The notes under the pieces: generated by a model
What the model was told of the DNA's origin: nothing
Database searches by the model: none
Seen by the model: only the letters and a program-made list of their open reading frames with translations
Shown here: positions 48,659-57,401 of the stretch, in pieces
Layout: every line of letters starts with the position of its first letter
Position numbering within the stretch: the first letter of the stretch is position 1
Assembly: GCA_018660415.1 (NCBI GenBank)
Contig: JABJKG010000010.1
Span: forward strand, 1-64,000
DNA from: a bacterium
GTDB taxonomy: Bacteria; Babelota; Babeliae; Babelales; UBA12409
Direction of reading: 5' to 3'
Length of the DNA stretch: 64,000 bases
Position numbers and translations under genes: made by a program

Positions 48659-49639
48659 ATGCCGATAATCAATAGTAAGAGCGACCAGAACAAAATACTT
48701 CCAATGTCTTATCTTTGGGCCCATAAATATTTTAGACACAGCATGACGCGTCAATGGATGCCAGAAGATATTTCCATGCAATTGGATGTTGAGCAGTGGC
48801 GATCTATGAATATTTTGACAGATGATGAACGTACAATGGTCTTACGTAATATTGGTTACTTTTCTACGGCAAGTTCGTTTATGGCGGATAATATTGTATT
48901 AACAGCTTATAAACATATAACTAATCCGGAATGTAGACAGTATTTGTTAAGGCAGGCATATGAAACGTCTATTCATACTGACGCCTTTATTCAATGTTGT
49001 GACACGCTTGGTCTTGACCCTGATGAGATATATTCAATGCATCAGAATATTGAGACGATTAAGGCAAAGGATGATTTTGTAGCCAAGTTTGCAGTCCCTT
49101 TAAAAGATCCTAAGTTTTCTATTACGAGTACCAAGGGTATTCAGCAGTTTGTATTGAATTTAGTAGGGAACTACGTTGTCATGGAAGGATTATTTTTCTA
49201 TACCAGTTTTGCCATGATGTTGATGTTACGGCGACGAGATAAAATGGCTGGTGTTGGTCAGTTGTTTGAAAATATCATGCAAGATGCAACGGTACACCTT
49301 GCTTTTGGGTGTGACATCATTAAAGAAATTTGTATTGAAAACCCTAAGGTTTGGACTCCAGCATTCAAGAGTGAGATCATTGACATGATCAAAGAAGCTG
49401 TCGACTTAGAAAAAGAATATGTGTCGGAAGCATGTCCGCATGGGCTTATGGGTATTGATGCTGTTTTGTTTAGTCAGTACATAGACTATATAGCTGACAC
49501 TCGATTAGAACAGATCGGTTTACCGAAACTATTCCAACAGGTGAACCCATTCAAGTGGTTATCGCAATCAGTGAGCATGAAAGACAAGGGCGTATTCAAT
49601 AGCTCGCATGAATATCACACCAGTGATGTAAAATGGTAA
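48659..49639 (+). CDS. nrdB: Ribonucleotide reductase beta-subunit-like protein (class Ic-like, atypical ligands)
   Basis: Collinear with Chlamydia-type R2: FSTASSFMADNIVLTAYKHITNPECRQYLLRQAYETSIHTDAF ... MEGLFFY ... QDATVHLAFG. Confidence 0.9.
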   Translation: MPIINSKSDQNKILPMSYLWAHKYFRHSMTRQWMPEDISMQLDVEQWRSMNILTDDERTMVLRNIGYFSTASSFMADNIVLTAYKHITNPECRQYLLRQAYETSIHTDAFIQCCDTLGLDPDEIYSMHQNIETIKAKDDFVAKFAVPLKDPKFSITSTKGIQQFVLNLVGNYVVMEGLFFYTSFAMMLMLRRRDKMAGVGQLFENIMQDATVHLAFGCDIIKEICIENPKVWTPAFKSEIIDMIKEAVDLEKEYVSEACPHGLMGIDAVLFSQYIDYIADTRLEQIGLPKLFQQVNPFKWLSQSVSMKDKGVFNSSHEYHTSDVKW

Positions 49640-49642
49640 AAT

Positions 49643-49673
49643 AAAAAGGCCTCTTTTAAAGAGGCCTTTCTAT
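49643..49673 (+). terminator. Rho-independent terminator
   Basis: aaaaaGGCCTCTtttaaAGAGGCCtttctattt. Confidence 0.85.
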
Positions 49674-49722
49674 TTATAAAAGTAATCTAAATGTTACTCT
49701 GCTCTAGAAGTTTTTCTGCTTC

Positions 49723-50121
49723 TTATGCTGCTTCTTCGTGAGCAGGTTCCAGTACGCCGTCAAGAACAGCAGCTTGAATTTTCATAATTTCAAGTTTAGC
49801 ACACGCTGATACTTCATCTTCGTTACCAGCAGCTTTTTTACACTCAGCAACTAATGCAAGAAGGCGAGCACTAAGAGTGTTAAGGTCTTCGCTGAGGGCT
49901 TCTTCTACTTCAGCGGCAAGTTTTTGACGTTCATCTGCACATGCTTGTGCTTCAGCAAGAATTTCAGCATATTCACGAGGAGTTGTAGCTTCTACAACTG
50001 CAGCAACATCTTCAGCAGTTATTTCTGTTGGAGCTGGAACTTCAGTAGTTTCTGAGTTTTCAGCATAAGCACCGGAAACAAGTGTTAATAGAGCTAATGG
50101 TAGGAGTAATTGCTTTTTCAT
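49723..50121 (-). CDS. Acidic Ala/Glu-rich secreted protein
   Basis: MKKQLLLPLALLTLVSGAYA signal; acidic helical remainder. Confidence 0.75.
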   Translation of the reverse strand: MKKQLLLPLALLTLVSGAYAENSETTEVPAPTEITAEDVAAVVEATTPREYAEILAEAQACADERQKLAAEVEEALSEDLNTLSARLLALVAECKKAAGNEDEVSACAKLEIMKIQAAVLDGVLEPAHEEAA

Positions 50122-50335
50122 AGAAAAGCCTTTCTTGTGTAAATAAAAAAAGTGTTTCACTGCTATTTTAAAAAGCACTGTTATTAAAGGATTGTAAAAT
50201 GAAAGCAAGAGGAAATAAGCGAGTTATAAACCACGGGCTTTGATGTTATTATTCCTGAAGTAAAAAATGCTGTTATTAAAATATGGTTTTTATTGTAAGT
50301 TTATTTTTTCATAAGTCAAATATAAAACAAAGTAA

Positions 50336-50368
50336 AAAGCTCCGATTTTACTCGAAGCTTTTTATTAT
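50336..50368 (-). terminator. Imperfect terminator-like hairpin
   Basis: aaaaagctccgattttactcgaagcttttt. Confidence 0.45.
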
Positions 50369-50382
50369 TTTATATTTAGGTC

Positions 50383-50865
50383 TTACTGTAGGGATACCCT
50401 TATGTAGCGAACTAATTCGGATAGTTCCATAGTTCCGTGATATACGGAGCCGGGGATTCTGCGGCCCTTATTGTAGACTGCTAGCATTGGGGTTCGCGTT
50501 ACAATAAATAGTTTTGCAATGCCGGGATATTTTGCTGCGTTAACTTTAATGATTCTTACTTTCAAATTAATTTGTTGGGCATGGGCGTGTAGTTCTTTAA
50601 ATACGGAGTGCATCTGGTCACACGCTGAGCAACTTGGTTGATAAAATTCGATAACGGTTGGTTTTGTTCTAATTACTTCATGCAGTAAGGTGGACGGTTT
50701 CATGCCAGGAAACTGCTTCAACAGTTCATCAAATTCTATAACCCCATGAACACGGTCAATACGTTGTTGTAATAAGGTTACATTTCTGTCGACCTGGCGT
50801 GCTTGTGGTAGTAGTGAGTTGCTTATTAAACAGAGGCCGGCAAGGGTTATTATTTTCAATTTCAT
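50383..50865 (-). CDS. Secreted thioredoxin-fold protein (CSAC)
   Basis: TVIEFYQPSCSACDQMHSVFKEL. Confidence 0.8.
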   Translation of the reverse strand: MKLKIITLAGLCLISNSLLPQARQVDRNVTLLQQRIDRVHGVIEFDELLKQFPGMKPSTLLHEVIRTKPTVIEFYQPSCSACDQMHSVFKELHAHAQQINLKVRIIKVNAAKYPGIAKLFIVTRTPMLAVYNKGRRIPGSVYHGTMELSELVRYIRVSLQ

Positions 50866-50998
50866 TTATTCTCCTTTTTAATTATACATTACTTTAGAAC
50901 TAGTAAAATTTGCAAAGATATGACAAGCTTTGAGTTAAAGAATTCAGTATTGCATGTATAGTGCGATATATTATAAAAATTTTTAATTAAGGTTATTG

Positions 50999-51985
50999 AT
51001 GAAAACAGTACAACGGAATCTGTTATTGCTTTTGGGATTGGGTCTTGTGTCATTGAATGTATTACCCATATCTTCTTTGGAAGAATTGTTTACAAGCCAG
51101 CATTCAATTTGGGTGTATTTAATTACATCTTTTTTGGCGGGATTGGCTGTTAGTTTTACCCCGTGTATTTACCCTATGATTCCTATTACAGCGGGTGTGT
51201 TGCAAGCGCACCAACGTAAGAGTCACTGGTATAATTTTTTATTAGCATTATCATATGTGCTTGGTATTGCTACTATTTATTCCGCTCTAGGTTACTTTGT
51301 TGCTATGAGTGGAGATTATTTTGGTTATTGGCTTGGTAACCCTTGGTTTGTTGCGTTCATGTTCTGTTTTTTCTTGTATTTAGCAGGATCGATGTTTGGT
51401 TTTTATGATCTTTCATTGCCGAGTTTTTTGACGCGTAAGCGTGCGTCAGTCAAGGGTGGCGGTTCATTTATATATACATTTGTTGTTGGGATGGTAAGTG
51501 GAACGGTTGCTTCACCATGCGTATCACCAGCGCTGATTGCTATCTTAGGGTTTGTAGCACAGAGTGAACGTCCAATCGTGGGTATTGTATCATTATTCTT
51601 CTTTACGCTCGGGATGAGTACAATTTTATTATTAGTGGGTACTTTTTCTTCAATTTTATCTAAACTTCCACGTGCTGGTGTTTGGATGTTGGAAATCAAT
51701 CGTGCGCTTGGTTTTTTAATTCTTTTTATTGGTGTTAACTTTATTTTACCGTTTGTTCCTGATAATGCAGAACCCGTGTTATACGGTTGTATTTTATTGG
51801 GTGCAGCAGCTTATTATTGGTTTTCTGATAACGTGCAACATACGGCATCTCGTTTTATTAAAAAGTTGGTTGGACTAATTTTGTTTTTACTAGGTCTTGC
51901 ATTTGTTCTTGATCCAATTCTATCATCATATAATGTATCAGTAGTGAACCATATTTTTGTAATAGCATCGTCCGTTAAAGGATAA
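50999..51985 (+). CDS. DsbD/CcdA-like transmembrane thiol transporter
   Basis: VSFTPCIYPMIPITAGVL and TVASPCVSPALIAILGFVA paired Cys motifs. Confidence 0.88.
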   Translation: MKTVQRNLLLLLGLGLVSLNVLPISSLEELFTSQHSIWVYLITSFLAGLAVSFTPCIYPMIPITAGVLQAHQRKSHWYNFLLALSYVLGIATIYSALGYFVAMSGDYFGYWLGNPWFVAFMFCFFLYLAGSMFGFYDLSLPSFLTRKRASVKGGGSFIYTFVVGMVSGTVASPCVSPALIAILGFVAQSERPIVGIVSLFFFTLGMSTILLLVGTFSSILSKLPRAGVWMLEINRALGFLILFIGVNFILPFVPDNAEPVLYGCILLGAAAYYWFSDNVQHTASRFIKKLVGLILFLLGLAFVLDPILSSYNVSVVNHIFVIASSVKG

Positions 51986-51989
51986 GTAT

Positions 51990-53264
51990 ATGATAGAGTT
52001 TAACTATCAAAAAACCGGCCTTATCTCCACACAGGTGATTAAGGCTGGGTTGAGCCAATTGGAGCCAGAGATCGCACAAATGCGTTCCGCGTTGAAAGAT
52101 CAATATGACTCTTCCTATGCGAGTTTGTACTGTCCTTTTGATGAAAAACTTATTATGCAAATTAAACAGCTCGTGACTGTTAAGCGTAAATTAAAACCAT
52201 CATTATTAGTAGTCGTGGGTATTGGTGGTTCTAATCTTGGGACACAGGCTGTTTTGCATGCGCTCGGTCTTCGAGCAATTGAAGTTGTTTTTATTGATAC
52301 CGTTGATCCTGATAAGTTGCATGTCATTATGATGAAGATTGATAAGTTACTTGATTCAGGCAAAGAGATTCTTATCAATGCGGTATCCAAGTCTGGAACT
52401 ACGACTGAAACGGTAGCTAATTTTAAAATTTTATATTCGTTAATTAAGGCGTATCGCCCTAAAACATTTCGTGATTTTATTATAGTCACCACAGGAAAAG
52501 ACTCTAAGTTGGCACAAATCGCTACTGAAGAAAAGTTTGATATGTTAGCAGTTCCTGAGAATGTTGGCGGTCGGTATTCAGTTTTTTCTGCTATTGGGTT
52601 ATTTCCGCTCGTATTAGCAGGTGTTGATGTTGACCGATTACTTTTTGGAGCACGAAGTGCGGTGGAAAAGAGTTTAAATGATAATGGATCGACTGCAGCA
52701 AGTAGCGCGGTTTTAATCTATGAAAATTGGAAGAAGGGCTCAGTTATTCATAGCTTTTTTTTCTTTGCAACACGATTAGAGTTTGTAGGAAAGTGGTATC
52801 GTCAGCTCATGGGTGAGAGTATTGGAAAACAAAATCAACAGGGTGATGCTGTTGGTATAATACCGATGACATCAGTTGGTAGTGTCGACTTACATTCAGT
52901 GGCGCAATTGTATTTAGCTGGTCCACATAATATTTATACAAGCTTTGTTATAGTCAAAGAGTTTGAGCATCATATCAAGGTTCCCAAGGTGTTTCCCAAG
53001 CTAGATTTTGTGATTGATGGCAAGTATCTTACTGATATTATGCATGCTATTAGTGAAGGGACACAACAAGCATACTCAGAGCGTTCCAACCCTTATGGTA
53101 CGTATACTATTCCATCACTCAATGCTGAAAGTATTGGTTCTTTCATGCAGATTCAAATGATTCAAATGATGTTTCTAGGAAAACTTCTCCAAGTAAATCC
53201 GTTTAATCAACCAGATGTAGAACTTTATAAAACACGGACACGAAAAATATTAAAGAATTCCTAA
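51990..53264 (+). CDS. pgi: Glucose-6-phosphate isomerase
   Basis: VVGIGGSNLGTQA, SKSGTTTET, GGRYSVFSAIG motifs. Confidence 0.95.
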   Translation: MIEFNYQKTGLISTQVIKAGLSQLEPEIAQMRSALKDQYDSSYASLYCPFDEKLIMQIKQLVTVKRKLKPSLLVVVGIGGSNLGTQAVLHALGLRAIEVVFIDTVDPDKLHVIMMKIDKLLDSGKEILINAVSKSGTTTETVANFKILYSLIKAYRPKTFRDFIIVTTGKDSKLAQIATEEKFDMLAVPENVGGRYSVFSAIGLFPLVLAGVDVDRLLFGARSAVEKSLNDNGSTAASSAVLIYENWKKGSVIHSFFFFATRLEFVGKWYRQLMGESIGKQNQQGDAVGIIPMTSVGSVDLHSVAQLYLAGPHNIYTSFVIVKEFEHHIKVPKVFPKLDFVIDGKYLTDIMHAISEGTQQAYSERSNPYGTYTIPSLNAESIGSFMQIQMIQMMFLGKLLQVNPFNQPDVELYKTRTRKILKNS

Positions 53265-53283
53265 TTTAAAGAGGAGTTGAAGC

Positions 53284-54660
53284 GTGAACCCGTCCGATTG
53301 TACGATAATCTTGTTTGGAGCTACTGGTGACCTTGCGCGTCGTAAGTTAATTCCGGCAATATATAAACTGATTAAGTCTGGATATCTAAAAAAGTTCTTA
53401 TTTGTTGGTGTTGCTTTAGAAGAGAGTTCATTAGTACAAATATTTGAAGGTGCCCGTGAATTCATTGATGATTACGATCAATCCGTTATCGATCAGTGTA
53501 TCTCGTGTGGTTGTTATGAACAGCTAGATATAACAAATCAAGAAAATTTTGTTCGTCTTTCCAAGCGGGTAATTGAGCTTGAAACAACGTTGGGACTATC
53601 AGGCAATCGATTAGTTTATTGTGCTGTTCCATCACAATTTTTCGTTCCAATAGCACAGCATGCTACGGCTGCTGGAATTTTAACGTGTAGAAAAAATAAA
53701 AATGAAAAATCAGAGTCATGGCAGCGCATTGTTTTTGAAAAACCGTTTGGACATGATCTTGATTCTGCCGAGTCAATGCATCAGCAACTGACAAAATGTT
53801 TGAGTGATAAGCAGATATATATTATTGATCATTATTTGGCTAAAGAAATTGTGGGTAATATAGCCTTGGTACGGTTTACTAACCGTATTTTCGAGCCATT
53901 GTGGAATAAGGAAAATATTGAATCGGTGACGATTACATTAAATGAAAAATTAGATGTAAGTATGCGTGTTGGTTTTTTTGAAAAGTTTGGTGTGCTTAAG
54001 GATGTGGTCCAGAATCATATGTTTCAATTGCTTGCTTTAGTTGGAATGGAAGAGCCGGAAAGTTTAACGAGTGACGCGATTGGTATTGCAAAGGCCGAGT
54101 TGTTAGAGAAAGTTGCATTCAAAACAGGCTATTTAGGGCAGTACGAAGGATACTTACAGCATCAAGGGGTAGAGCAAGGTTCGAAGGTGGCCACGTACGC
54201 GAACTTAGAGTTTGAAATAGATAATGAGCGCTGGCACGGTGTTCCGTTTAGGTTGATTACGGGTAAATGTTTAAAAGAAAAAGAAACGGTTATTAAAATT
54301 AAGTTTAAGCCGGTTAAATGTTTGTTGACTAAGTCGTGTCCTTCAGATCAAAATGAGTTACGAATTTCTATTGTCCCGCGTGCGGGATTTGCATTGGAAT
54401 TGAATGCTAAGAAATTGGGTAATGGTAACGAGGTAATGCCGGTGGAAATGGAATATTGTCATGAATGTATTTATGGCTTATATACGCCGTTAGCGTACGA
54501 AACTATTTTACAAGAAGTGATTGAAGGTATGCGTTCAATTTCAGTAAGTTTTGATGAGTTGATTACTAGTTGGAAACTTATTTCACAGGTTGAACAAGTG
54601 GGATTGGCGATGTATCCTTACCCATGTGGTGGCGATGGTCCTTTAAAGGAGAATAAATAA
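53284..54660 (+). CDS. zwf: Glucose-6-phosphate 1-dehydrogenase
   Basis: LFGATGDLARRKLIPAIY, FEKPFGHD, IDHYLAKE motifs. Confidence 0.95.
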   Translation: MNPSDCTIILFGATGDLARRKLIPAIYKLIKSGYLKKFLFVGVALEESSLVQIFEGAREFIDDYDQSVIDQCISCGCYEQLDITNQENFVRLSKRVIELETTLGLSGNRLVYCAVPSQFFVPIAQHATAAGILTCRKNKNEKSESWQRIVFEKPFGHDLDSAESMHQQLTKCLSDKQIYIIDHYLAKEIVGNIALVRFTNRIFEPLWNKENIESVTITLNEKLDVSMRVGFFEKFGVLKDVVQNHMFQLLALVGMEEPESLTSDAIGIAKAELLEKVAFKTGYLGQYEGYLQHQGVEQGSKVATYANLEFEIDNERWHGVPFRLITGKCLKEKETVIKIKFKPVKCLLTKSCPSDQNELRISIVPRAGFALELNAKKLGNGNEVMPVEMEYCHECIYGLYTPLAYETILQEVIEGMRSISVSFDELITSWKLISQVEQVGLAMYPYPCGGDGPLKENK

Positions 54661-55553
54661 TGAATGTTGGTGTTATTGGCCTTGGGAAGATGGGCATGAT
54701 TATCGCACAACGATTACTAGATAAAGATCATACGGTGTATGGCTTTGATATTGATACTGCAGCACTGGCAGACTTGAACAAGTTAGGCGGGAAGGGTGAA
54801 GCAGAATTAATCGAGTTGGTTAATAATGTTGATGTTATTTGGATCATGGTTCCATCGGGGGCGATCATCGATGCTATGTTTGAGTCTCTTAAGCCTTTAA
54901 TGCGGCCAGAACAAATTATTATTGATGGTGGGAATAGTAAGTATACCGAATCGATGCGTCGTGCTGCTGACTTGAAAAAAGGTGGTATTACCTTGTTAGA
55001 TTGTGGAACCTCGGGTGGTCTTACAGGGCTTGCCAATGGTTTTTGTTTAATGGTTGGTGGTGATAAACAAGCATTTGAAAAAGTACGTCCAGTGTTTGAA
55101 GCTATTGCTGCGCCTGATGGGTATGCTTATATTGGACCTTCCGGTTCAGGTCATTATGTAAAGATGATTCATAATGGAATCGAGTACGCGTTACTTGAGA
55201 GTTATGCAGAAGGCTTTGATTTATTAAAAAATGGCGAGTTTAAAGATCTTGATCTTGCACAGATTGCTGGCTTATGGGAGCATGGTTCTATTGTTCGCTC
55301 ATTGATCTTAGAGTTATTGCATGGTGTCCTTGAGAAAGATCAGACACTGGATACTATATCGGGTAAGGTTGCAGAGAGTGGCATGGGGCGGTGGACCGTT
55401 GAGTTAGCGGAGAAAGAGAAAATTAAGGTGCCTTTAATAAAAAAGGCATTGGAAATACGAAAAGAATCTCAGGAAACAGGTGGAAATTATACAACCAAGC
55501 TTGTTGCGTTGTTGCGGAATGCGTTTGGTGGGCATAACGTGGAGAAATTATGA
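54660..55553 (+). CDS. gnd: 6-phosphogluconate dehydrogenase (decarboxylating, short GndA-type)
   Basis: VGVIGLGKMG, IDGGNSKYTES, DCGTSGGLTGLANGFCLMVGG; overlaps zwf stop. Confidence 0.94.
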   Translation: MNVGVIGLGKMGMIIAQRLLDKDHTVYGFDIDTAALADLNKLGGKGEAELIELVNNVDVIWIMVPSGAIIDAMFESLKPLMRPEQIIIDGGNSKYTESMRRAADLKKGGITLLDCGTSGGLTGLANGFCLMVGGDKQAFEKVRPVFEAIAAPDGYAYIGPSGSGHYVKMIHNGIEYALLESYAEGFDLLKNGEFKDLDLAQIAGLWEHGSIVRSLILELLHGVLEKDQTLDTISGKVAESGMGRWTVELAEKEKIKVPLIKKALEIRKESQETGGNYTTKLVALLRNAFGGHNVEKL

Positions 55554-56167
55554 AATATATCGATATTAGTTGGCCGATTACTCCCAAGATGACTGCATAT
55601 AAGAATCGTGGGGATAATGTTTTTTTTGAAGAGACAAAGACATGGGATGGCGATCAAGCGCGCGAAACTTCTATTTGTATGGGCTTGCATACGGGGACAC
55701 ATATTGATGCTCCGTCACACATGCTCGCACAGGGTAATTCATTGACCTTAGATTCTGCAGTGATTGGTCCGTGCCAGGTATTAGACCTGACTGATGTTCA
55801 AGATGCTATTACTGTTGATGATTTATTAAAGCATGAATTAAAGGCTGACAATATTTTATTAAAAACAAGCAATAGTGCATTGGATGATACTGCACAATTT
55901 GATTATAACTTTGTATATCTAAGTCATAGCGCAGCTAATTACTTGGTAGAACAGAATATTAAGGCGGTTGGCATTGATTATCTTGGGATAGAGCGGAATC
56001 AGCCTAACCATGAAACGCATATTACCTTGCTCAATAGCGGCGTTCGTGTGATTGAAGGGTTACGGTTAGGTCACGTTAAAGCTGGTACATACGAGCTATT
56101 TTGCTTGCCTTTGGCTATCATTGGCTTTGAGGCGGCACCAGCACGTGCATTATTGCTACCAGTTTAA
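55550..56167 (+). CDS. Cyclase-family (kynurenine-formamidase-like) metal hydrolase
   Basis: MGLHTGTHIDAPSHM motif; ATGA overlap with gnd. Confidence 0.88.
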   Translation: MKYIDISWPITPKMTAYKNRGDNVFFEETKTWDGDQARETSICMGLHTGTHIDAPSHMLAQGNSLTLDSAVIGPCQVLDLTDVQDAITVDDLLKHELKADNILLKTSNSALDDTAQFDYNFVYLSHSAANYLVEQNIKAVGIDYLGIERNQPNHETHITLLNSGVRVIEGLRLGHVKAGTYELFCLPLAIIGFEAAPARALLLPV

Positions 56168-56178
56168 AGTATTTTTGC

Positions 56179-57390
56179 TCATATAACTTCTTCCCATTGG
56201 ATGAACATGTTAGTGCGTACATTTCCCTCTAGCTTCCTGCCTGTAACAGTGAGACTTTCTCCTGGTTGTAACTCTATAGACCAAAGGTTGCGTTTAAAAA
56301 AGATATTTTTTAAGGATGCTCGTATTACCGGGGTTGCATAAACCACGGTTCCCCCCGATACTGCGGATGCTGAGGTATCTACTTCGACTACAGATTCGGT
56401 TGAATTGACATCACTATAGACAGCTCCAGTTAGGGTTGCATTTTTTTTATACTGACAAAGCATTGTTCTATTTTGTTCAACACCAAACAACCCTAAGATG
56501 ATTCGTACTGCGGTTTTATTAGCTTGTGGGTCTGCAGGAGGGAAGGTAGTTTTGTTTCTTATTGTGAAGATTGGTAAATCACTCGTCGAGTCTATCAATA
56601 CGTTTTCTGTGCCCGCTATGAATTGCCGTAAAAATGTATCTTCTCCAACAATGGATGCATTCCAGCACACTGTTCTTAATTGTAAGTCAGACGTGTTGCC
56701 TGAGTTGGTTACAAAGGCTCGTATTGGTAAGGTTGGATTTTCTATGTGAGGTGTAGTTTCGCTATTGGGGTATTCAATACGGTGGAAAACAATCCACGTG
56801 CCGTCGGGTTTCAATACTTGAAAGGTAACGGGTGCAACGCCGAGCCAACCATAAGAAATACGAAAGACGTTTATCTTTGTTTGATCGATGGTAAAGCCAC
56901 TAGGTCCGGTTCCATTTAATGGGTCTACATTAAAATTTGCTTGATTTATATAGGTATTAGACCCGCTAAAACGTCGAAATAAAATTGCAAAATTTACTCC
57001 ATTGTATCCTACAGCCCAACCATCATTATCATCAATAAGTCCTATGAACTGTTGAGAATCGGCAACGCCTGTTGTATAGGCAGCCGTGAAAAAAACAGAT
57101 CCTTCGTGCCCAGGACTATAGTGTAAGGATGTTTTACTCGTTGCTGTCATAGAACCATTAGAATCAGTGCCGGTATTAATCTGAAGATGTCCTTGGGTCT
57201 GGTTAATAGTGCCAGATCCAGCAGCAAGGATGTTCAGGAGGTCGGTGGGTACATTGTATTGAAACATGAGTGACACTTGATCGTTTCTGGTTGCTACTAT
57301 TTGATCTCCAAAAGTGCTAACAAAGGCCGCTGTTTTTATGGTTGGCAAATACTGTATTAAAAATAACAGTAAAATTAGTTTTCTTTTCAT
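56179..57390 (-). CDS. Secreted protein homologous to the C-terminal domain of the 1.5-kaa tail-fibre-like protein
   Basis: FVSTFGDQIVATRNDQVSLMFQYNVPTDLL... near-parallel to the C-terminus of 57402-61937. Confidence 0.8.
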   Translation of the reverse strand: MKRKLILLLFLIQYLPTIKTAAFVSTFGDQIVATRNDQVSLMFQYNVPTDLLNILAAGSGTINQTQGHLQINTGTDSNGSMTATSKTSLHYSPGHEGSVFFTAAYTTGVADSQQFIGLIDDNDGWAVGYNGVNFAILFRRFSGSNTYINQANFNVDPLNGTGPSGFTIDQTKINVFRISYGWLGVAPVTFQVLKPDGTWIVFHRIEYPNSETTPHIENPTLPIRAFVTNSGNTSDLQLRTVCWNASIVGEDTFLRQFIAGTENVLIDSTSDLPIFTIRNKTTFPPADPQANKTAVRIILGLFGVEQNRTMLCQYKKNATLTGAVYSDVNSTESVVEVDTSASAVSGGTVVYATPVIRASLKNIFFKRNLWSIELQPGESLTVTGRKLEGNVRTNMFIQWEEVI

Positions 57391-57401
57391 CCTATACTCC
57401 T

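Noticed and set aside
51403-51699. Minus-strand 98-aa ORF
   Set aside because: Antisense to the DsbD-like gene, no supporting motif
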